From Syntrophaceae bacterium UBA4059 (GTDB lineage Bacteria; Desulfobacterota; Syntrophia; Syntrophales; Smithellaceae): a stretch of 10,721 nucleotides of DNA. Each line of letters opens with the position of its first letter. Positions within the stretch are counted from its first letter, which is position 1. Positions 6,138 through 10,721 of this stretch are shown one piece after another. Both the position numbers and the translations under genes were made by a program. The stretch covers positions 2,646-13,366 of the forward strand of contig DFZJ01000028.1 of NCBI GenBank assembly GCA_002382045.1. Direction: 5' to 3'. The notes beneath the pieces were generated by a model, which was not told the origin of the DNA, made no database searches, and worked only from the letters and a program-made list of their open reading frames with translations.

Positions 6138-7493
6138 ATGGAATCTGTTTGGGATAAAGCAACTAAAATCATTCAGGAAAAAGTTTCAAAGCAGAATTTT
6201 GATACCTGGATAAAACCGATCAAAATCGTGGCGCTGGAAGATAAATGTGTCCATCTGGCCGTCCCTAATAAATTTTTTAAGGACTGGCTGATGGACAACT
6301 ATTTGTCGATGATCAAAAATACGCTGCACACGGTGGTGGGTATCAGCGTGGATATTAATTTTCTATTAAATAAGGATAAGGAAAAAAAACCGGAAGCACC
6401 CATATTGCCTTTTGAACAAAATCAAAGTCATACCGGCGCCCAACACACCAGTCGGACGAAAAATATTTCCTTTTTAAATAGTCACTACACGTTCGACCGC
6501 TTTGTTGTCGGTCCATCCAACCAGTTCGCTCATGCCGCATCTATCGCCGTGGCCAAGCAGCCGGCCAAAAATTACAATCCGCTTTTTATTTACGGGGGAT
6601 CCGGATTAGGAAAAACACACCTGCTCAATGCGATCGGCCTGATGACAACCGCCTCCCATCCTGAACTTAATGTCATGTATGTGTCGGCGGAAGCATTTAT
6701 GAATGAAATGATTAATTCCATCCGCTACGACCGGATGCCGAAGTTTCGTGAAAAATATAGAAATATTGGATTGTTATTGATAGATGACATTCAATTTCTT
6801 GCAGGAAAAGACAGAACACAGGAAGAATTTTTTCATACCTTTAACACCCTGCATGATTCCGGTAAACAGATCGTCGTCACCTCTGATAAATTTCCAAAAG
6901 ATATCCCAAACTTAGAGGGTAGACTCCGGTCCCGTTTTGAATGGGGATTGATTGCCGATATTCAACCACCGGAAATAGAAACGAAAATTGCGATTATCGA
7001 AAAGAAGATGCAGGAAAACAAGATGGAATTATCTCAAACCGTTGCTCATTATATTGCATCGCAGGTAGAGTCTAATATCAGGGAATTAGAGGGGTTTTTA
7101 GTTAGAATTTCCGCCTATTCCTCTCTGACCAACCGGAAAATTGATTTGGATTTAGTCCGGGAAGTGCTTAAAAAACTTATTAAACATAACAATAAAGAAG
7201 AAGTTAGTGTGGAAGAAATTATTAAAGTGGTCGCCGGTAAAATGAACATTAAGATCGCGGATATTAAAGCCCATAATAAAAATAAAAATCTTGTTTTAGC
7301 CAGGCAGATATCCATGTATCTTTCCAGAAAATTAACGAATTACTCATACCCTGATATTGGCCAGAAAATCGGCGGCCGCGATCATTCAACTGTAATTTAT
7401 GCTAATAATAAAATCATCAATGCGATAGAATCGGATTCAAACTTAAAAAAGACGATCCAGGATATTGAGGATAGTGTTATTCACAAAACGTAG
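6138..7493 (+). CDS. dnaA: Chromosomal replication initiator DnaA
   Basis: DnaA is the AAA+ initiator that binds oriC and opens the duplex. From the ATG at 6138 it has 451 residues. Domain I (about 1-80) begins ESVWDKATKIIQ and includes the FDTWIKPI motif (21-28); domain II is a short linker (about 81-112). The AAA+ domain carries Walker A GGSGLGKTH (153-161), Walker B LLLIDDIQF (212-220), sensor I VVTSD (246-250), the arginine-finger box RLRSRFEWG (262-270) and sensor II RELEG (315-319). The domain IV DNA-binding signature is GGRDHSTVIYA (412-422). A TTG at 6132 would add two residues, but AAAGG (6127-6131) abuts it; the ATG with six bases spacing is the better start. DnaA-box-like sequences lie on both sides of the gene, and its own 3' end contains TTATTCACA. 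Confidence 0.97.
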   Translation: MESVWDKATKIIQEKVSKQNFDTWIKPIKIVALEDKCVHLAVPNKFFKDWLMDNYLSMIKNTLHTVVGISVDINFLLNKDKEKKPEAPILPFEQNQSHTGAQHTSRTKNISFLNSHYTFDRFVVGPSNQFAHAASIAVAKQPAKNYNPLFIYGGSGLGKTHLLNAIGLMTTASHPELNVMYVSAEAFMNEMINSIRYDRMPKFREKYRNIGLLLIDDIQFLAGKDRTQEEFFHTFNTLHDSGKQIVVTSDKFPKDIPNLEGRLRSRFEWGLIADIQPPEIETKIAIIEKKMQENKMELSQTVAHYIASQVESNIRELEGFLVRISAYSSLTNRKIDLDLVREVLKKLIKHNNKEEVSVEEIIKVVAGKMNIKIADIKAHNKNKNLVLARQISMYLSRKLTNYSYPDIGQKIGGRDHSTVIYANNKIINAIESDSNLKKTIQDIEDSVIHKT

Positions 7494-7579
7494 GGAAGAT
7501 TTGCACGTTTCTTCCACAAGGCACATGAAGACTTACATATGAAATAATAATGAAATTTAAGGCTATCAACATATCCACA
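7477..7579. other. DnaA boxes of the downstream oriC half
   Basis: Four DnaA-box-like 9-mers in the same orientation are visible. TTATTCACA (7477-7485, inside the last dnaA codons) fits TTATNCACA exactly. TCTTCCACA (7510-7518) has one mismatch. CTATCAACA (7563-7571) has two mismatches, and ATATCCACA (7571-7579) has one. The last two abut, sharing one base. Together with the neighbouring trio run and AT-rich tract, this marks the dnaA-dnaN gap as the likely functional origin. It corresponds to the incC half of the bipartite B. subtilis origin. Confidence 0.65.
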
Positions 7580-7641
7580 GGACTTATTACTATTACTGGT
7601 TTTATATATTAAAGAAAAAAATAAAAAAGAAATAATATAAT
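7580..7641. other. DnaA-trio run and AT-rich unwinding element
   Basis: Directly after the last DnaA box (7571-7579) comes the spacer GGAC (7580-7583). The trios TTA, TTA, CTA, TTA (7584-7595) follow, then an imperfect CTG (7596-7598). The complementary strand therefore reads 3'-AAT-AAT-GAT-AAT, matching the known DnaA-trio consensus 3'-(G/A)A(T/A). Next, 7600-7641 holds 42 bases with two G and no C, a strong duplex-unwinding element candidate. It also lies where the dnaN promoter would be expected; I could not pick a convincing -35/-10 pair. Confidence 0.7.
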
Positions 7642-7652
7642 GGGAGGAAAGG

Positions 7653-8765
7653 ATGGAATTTAAAATTAATAGAAATACCTTTCTGGATGGTATTCAAAAA
7701 ACCTTAGGAATTGTTGAAAAGAAGACAACAACACCCATTTTAAACAATGTTCTTTTAAAAGCAGAACATAACAAGCTTAAAATTATTGCCACAGACAGGG
7801 AAATCAGTCTCATTTCAGACTATGACGCAGACATTGCGGAAAAAGGTGAAATTACCTTATCTGCTAAAAAACTCTATGAAATGGTACGAGAAATACAAGG
7901 CGATATTATTCATTTTACAAAGAGTGCCAACAATATTGTTAAAGTGACTTGTCAAAGGGCTGTTTATAAAATACCAGGGCTTCCTGCTGATGATTTTCCC
8001 AGTGTGGCCGACAGCCAGAATGTGCAGTTTTTTAATATTCCGGGATCAGCCATTAAAGAGTTAATTAATAAAACATCTTTTGCGATGGCTTTTGATGAAA
8101 GCCGGAAGAATCTTAACGGGGTCTTACTGGAAACATCCTCTGATGGAACCAATCATATCTGGCGGATGGTGGCAACGGACGGACACAGGCTGGCGGTTGC
8201 TAAAGTCACTACGGCAGAGCCGGGTCCTGAAATGGCCAAAGGAATTATCATCCCCCGCAAAGGGTTAATGGAAGTCAAAAAAATAACGGATGTTCATGAA
8301 AACGTCAGCATTGGCATACACAAGAATATGTTTGTCGTAAAAACAGAAAATACGGTTTTGAAAGTCAATCTGGTGGATGCTGATTATCCTGATTATAAAA
8401 GAGTTATTCCTGCTGAAAAGGGCGTAGGGGTAACACTGGAGAAAGAATCATTTTTACATGCTTTAAGAAGAATGAATGTGGTTTCTTCAGAACGTTACAG
8501 TGGGGTGATTATATCTTTTACATCCGGAAAAATGACACTGAACTCTACAAATCTGGATGTTGGTGAAGCAACAGAGGAAATCGATATCAGTTATACCGGA
8601 GAAGATATGGATGTGGGATTTAATGTTAATTATGTGATTGATGCCGTTTCGGTGGTCTCCATGGATAATATTGTGATGGAGGTGGGGGTGGGGTTAAAAC
8701 CAACCCTGATCAAACCGGCCGAAGGCGACAATTATTTATGTATTGTCATGCCGTTGAAAATTTAA
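7653..8765 (+). CDS. dnaN: DNA polymerase III sliding clamp (beta subunit)
   Basis: DnaN forms the ring-shaped dimer that tethers DNA polymerase III and other replication and repair proteins to DNA. The 370-residue length is standard for the three-domain clamp. Recognisable segments are KKTTTPILNNVLLKA (23-37), ATDREISL (46-53), KIPGLPADDFP (106-116), ATDGHRLAVAK (174-184), the domain-linking YPDYKRVIP (245-253), and the C-terminal VMPLKI (365-370), equivalent to the VMPMRL ending that helps form the partner-binding pocket. A strong ribosome binding site (GGGAGG, 7642-7647) lies five bases before the ATG. The gene follows dnaA across the proposed origin and is followed after 58 bases by gyrB, with no terminator between them, so dnaN-gyrB co-transcription is likely. 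Confidence 0.97.
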   Translation: MEFKINRNTFLDGIQKTLGIVEKKTTTPILNNVLLKAEHNKLKIIATDREISLISDYDADIAEKGEITLSAKKLYEMVREIQGDIIHFTKSANNIVKVTCQRAVYKIPGLPADDFPSVADSQNVQFFNIPGSAIKELINKTSFAMAFDESRKNLNGVLLETSSDGTNHIWRMVATDGHRLAVAKVTTAEPGPEMAKGIIIPRKGLMEVKKITDVHENVSIGIHKNMFVVKTENTVLKVNLVDADYPDYKRVIPAEKGVGVTLEKESFLHALRRMNVVSSERYSGVIISFTSGKMTLNSTNLDVGEATEEIDISYTGEDMDVGFNVNYVIDAVSVVSMDNIVMEVGVGLKPTLIKPAEGDNYLCIVMPLKI

Positions 8766-8823
8766 AAATTGTTTGATGAAAAAAATGGAAACAGGAACGG
8801 GTTTAAGGAGTTAACAGGCTGTT

Positions 8824-10721
8824 ATGACAGAGATGTATAATGCTGATAGTATTAAAGTATTAGAGGGTTTAGAAGCGGTTCGTAAAAGACCTGCGATGTA
8901 TATCGGTTCTACCAGTAAAGAAGGATTACACCATCTGGTGTATGAAGTTGTTGATAATAGTATTGATGAAGCGGCGGCAGGATTTTGTGACACGATTACT
9001 GTAAAAATTAGAGTGGATAACAGTATTGTGGTGGATGACAACGGAAGAGGAATTCCGGTGGATATGCACAAAGGAGAGGGTGTTTCCGCCGCCGAAGTCG
9101 CTATGACCAAACTGCATGCGGGCGGTAAATTTTCGAACGACACTTATAAAATATCGGGTGGTTTGCACGGCGTGGGTGTTTCGGTCGTGAACGCTCTTTC
9201 AAAAACATGTGAACTGGAAGTGCGTCGAGACGGCAATGTGTATCGACAAACCTATAAAAAAGGTGTCCCGGATGGACCGTTGCAGATGGTGGGAAAAACC
9301 AGAGGACGCGGCACTAAGGTCGCTTTTTTACCGGATGATGAAATTTTTGAAGAAACGGAATTCAGTTTTGATGTCATTGCCAACCGGTTAAGGGAACTGG
9401 CTTTTCTTAATTCCGGCGTCAAGATAACACTGGTAGATGAGCGGTCAGACAAATCTGCTGAGTTTTTCTATAAAGGCGGCATTGTTTCTTTTGTTGAATA
9501 TATTAACCGCAATAAAAAAGTATTACACAAAGACCCGATTTACGTGACCGGTTCAAGGGAAGACTGTGCGGTAGAAGTGGCTCTGCAGTATAATGAAACA
9601 TACCTGGAAAATATATTTTCTTTTGCCAACAGCATCAATACAGTGGAAGGCGGCATGCACATGGTTGGTTTCCGCTCGGCGCTGACCCGTGTGTTTAATA
9701 ATTACGCCACTGCCAATAAATTTATTAAGGACGGCAAAGAATCGCTGCGCGGCGAGGATTTGCGTGAAGGTCTGGCCTGTGTCATCAGCGTTAAAGTTCG
9801 TAATCCGCAGTTTGAAGGACAAACCAAAACCAAACTGGGCAATAGCGATGTCAAGGGTCTGGTCGAAGGAATTGTTTACGAAAAAATCGGTTCTTACCTG
9901 GAAGAAAATCCATCGATTGCCAAACAGATTCTTAATAAATGCATGGAAGCGGCTCGCGCCCGTGATGCAGCAAGGCGCGCCCGTGAGTTGACCCGGCGCA
10001 AAAGCGCTCTGGAAGTCGGCGCTCTTCCCGGAAAACTGGCCGACTGTCAGGAAAAAGATCCGGCCCTCAGCGAGATTTATCTGGTTGAGGGAGATTCGGC
10101 CGGTGGTTCAGCCAAACAGGGCCGGGACAGAAAAAATCAGGCAATCCTGCCGTTGCGCGGTAAAGTTCTCAATGTGGAAAAGGCGCGCTTTGACAAAATG
10201 CTGCAAAACGAAGAAATCAAAACGATGGTGACCGCCTTTGGAGCGGGTATCGGTCCCGACGATTACGACGTCAGTAAATTGCGGTATCACAAAGTGATTA
10301 TCATGACCGATGCCGACGTGGATGGCGCGCATATTCGCACACTGCTGCTGACGTTCTTTTTCCGCCAGATGCGGGAATTGATTGAAAGAGGTTATTTGTT
10401 TATCGCCCAGCCGCCGCTTTATAAAGTCGTCGATAAGAAAAAGGAACTCTACATCCAGAATGAAGATCAGATGAGAAGTTATATTCTGGAAAACGGCGTT
10501 GATAAAGTCAATTTACTGATGGGTGACGGCAGTCCGTTTCCCGTCACCGGCAATAAACTGCTGGCCCTGATTAAAAAAATCATGCGGATCGGCGATCTGC
10601 TGGATCGTTTTGAAAAGGAACATCGTGACCGGAATATCGTCCGCATTGCGGCCGGTGATCCTTCGTTGGTCGATGAGACGTTTCAAACGGAAAGTGAGCT
10701 TTTGAAAATTGCGGGCAGAAC
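8824..10721 (+). CDS. gyrB: DNA gyrase subunit B, 3' end outside the window
   Basis: GyrB is the ATPase half of DNA gyrase, which introduces negative supercoils with GyrA. The frame is open from ATG 8824 to the window end: 632 residues, no stop. The GHKL ATPase domain shows RPAMYIGST (22-30), EVVDNSIDEA (41-50; E41 and N45 are the ATP/Mg residues), DDNGRGIP (71-78) and GGLHGVGVSVVNALS (112-126). QTKTKLGNSDV precedes the TOPRIM domain, which has LVEGDSAGGSAKQGRDR (420-436, catalytic E422) and TDADVDGAHIRT (495-506, metal residues D496, D498, D500). After YKVVDKKKELYIQNEDQM the sequence does not reach the conserved QRYKGLGEMN, which points to the long Gram-negative-type insertion and a full length near 800. 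The origin context and QTKTKLGN favour GyrB over ParE. AAGGAG (8805-8810) lies 13 bases upstream, a rather long spacing. Confidence 0.96.
   Translation, partial: MTEMYNADSIKVLEGLEAVRKRPAMYIGSTSKEGLHHLVYEVVDNSIDEAAAGFCDTITVKIRVDNSIVVDDNGRGIPVDMHKGEGVSAAEVAMTKLHAGGKFSNDTYKISGGLHGVGVSVVNALSKTCELEVRRDGNVYRQTYKKGVPDGPLQMVGKTRGRGTKVAFLPDDEIFEETEFSFDVIANRLRELAFLNSGVKITLVDERSDKSAEFFYKGGIVSFVEYINRNKKVLHKDPIYVTGSREDCAVEVALQYNETYLENIFSFANSINTVEGGMHMVGFRSALTRVFNNYATANKFIKDGKESLRGEDLREGLACVISVKVRNPQFEGQTKTKLGNSDVKGLVEGIVYEKIGSYLEENPSIAKQILNKCMEAARARDAARRARELTRRKSALEVGALPGKLADCQEKDPALSEIYLVEGDSAGGSAKQGRDRKNQAILPLRGKVLNVEKARFDKMLQNEEIKTMVTAFGAGIGPDDYDVSKLRYHKVIIMTDADVDGAHIRTLLLTFFFRQMRELIERGYLFIAQPPLYKVVDKKKELYIQNEDQMRSYILENGVDKVNLLMGDGSPFPVTGNKLLALIKKIMRIGDLLDRFEKEHRDRNIVRIAAGDPSLVDETFQTESELLKIAGR

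Noticed and set aside
3663..7660. parS sites near parAB
   Set aside because: I looked for TGTTTCACGTGAAACA and close variants throughout the window and saw only isolated half-site fragments such as TTTCACG near 1223. No site is claimed; a computed search allowing two or three mismatches would settle it.

Overview
The window looks like the chromosomal replication-origin region of a Gram-negative bacterium. The best fit is a Desulfobacterota (former Deltaproteobacteria) lineage, perhaps near the Syntrophales. That placement is an impression from gene order and protein style, not a demonstrated affiliation. The core is the run rsmG-parA-parB-dnaA-dnaN-gyrB, all on the + strand. GyrB is cut by the right edge and carries what looks like the start of the long TOPRIM insertion typical of Gram-negative gyrases.

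Left part (1-3650). On the - strand lie an iron-dependent alcohol dehydrogenase (1-1158), a TrmJ-type SPOUT RNA methyltransferase (1246-1989), a 64-residue YjfB-like protein (2700-2894) and a stand-alone CBM9-like carbohydrate-binding protein (2946-3650). A + strand type II toxin-antitoxin pair, Phd/YefM-like antitoxin plus RelE/YafQ-like toxin (2131-2659), is inserted among them.

Right part (3663-10721). RsmG (16S rRNA G527 methyltransferase) is followed by an imperfect terminator and a second long-armed inverted repeat just ahead of parA. ParA and ParB form a tightly coupled segregation operon. DnaA follows 57 bases after parB, then DnaN, then GyrB only 58 bases after dnaN, so recF is missing from its usual place.

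Origin. DnaA-box-like 9-mers lie on both sides of dnaA, which suggests a bipartite oriC like that of Bacillus subtilis. The dnaA-dnaN gap holds the most informative non-coding signal. Two abutting DnaA-box-like sequences are followed by a GGAC spacer, the trio run TTA-TTA-CTA-TTA-CTG, and then 42 bases with only two G and no C. This is the layout of the DnaA-trio unwinding system, and it makes 7563-7641 the likely strand-opening site. DnaA would open the duplex here, DnaN would clamp the polymerase, GyrB (with GyrA) would remove the supercoils, and ParA/ParB would segregate the new origins. No parS site was found by eye in the window.

No gene-free stretch exceeds 300 bases. The longest gaps are the dnaA-dnaN interval (159 bases) and the divergent trmJ/antitoxin interval (141 bases). 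I see no tRNA, rRNA, CRISPR array or insertion sequence, and no convincing wholly new system. The strongest second-look items are the origin architecture and the inverted repeat before parA.
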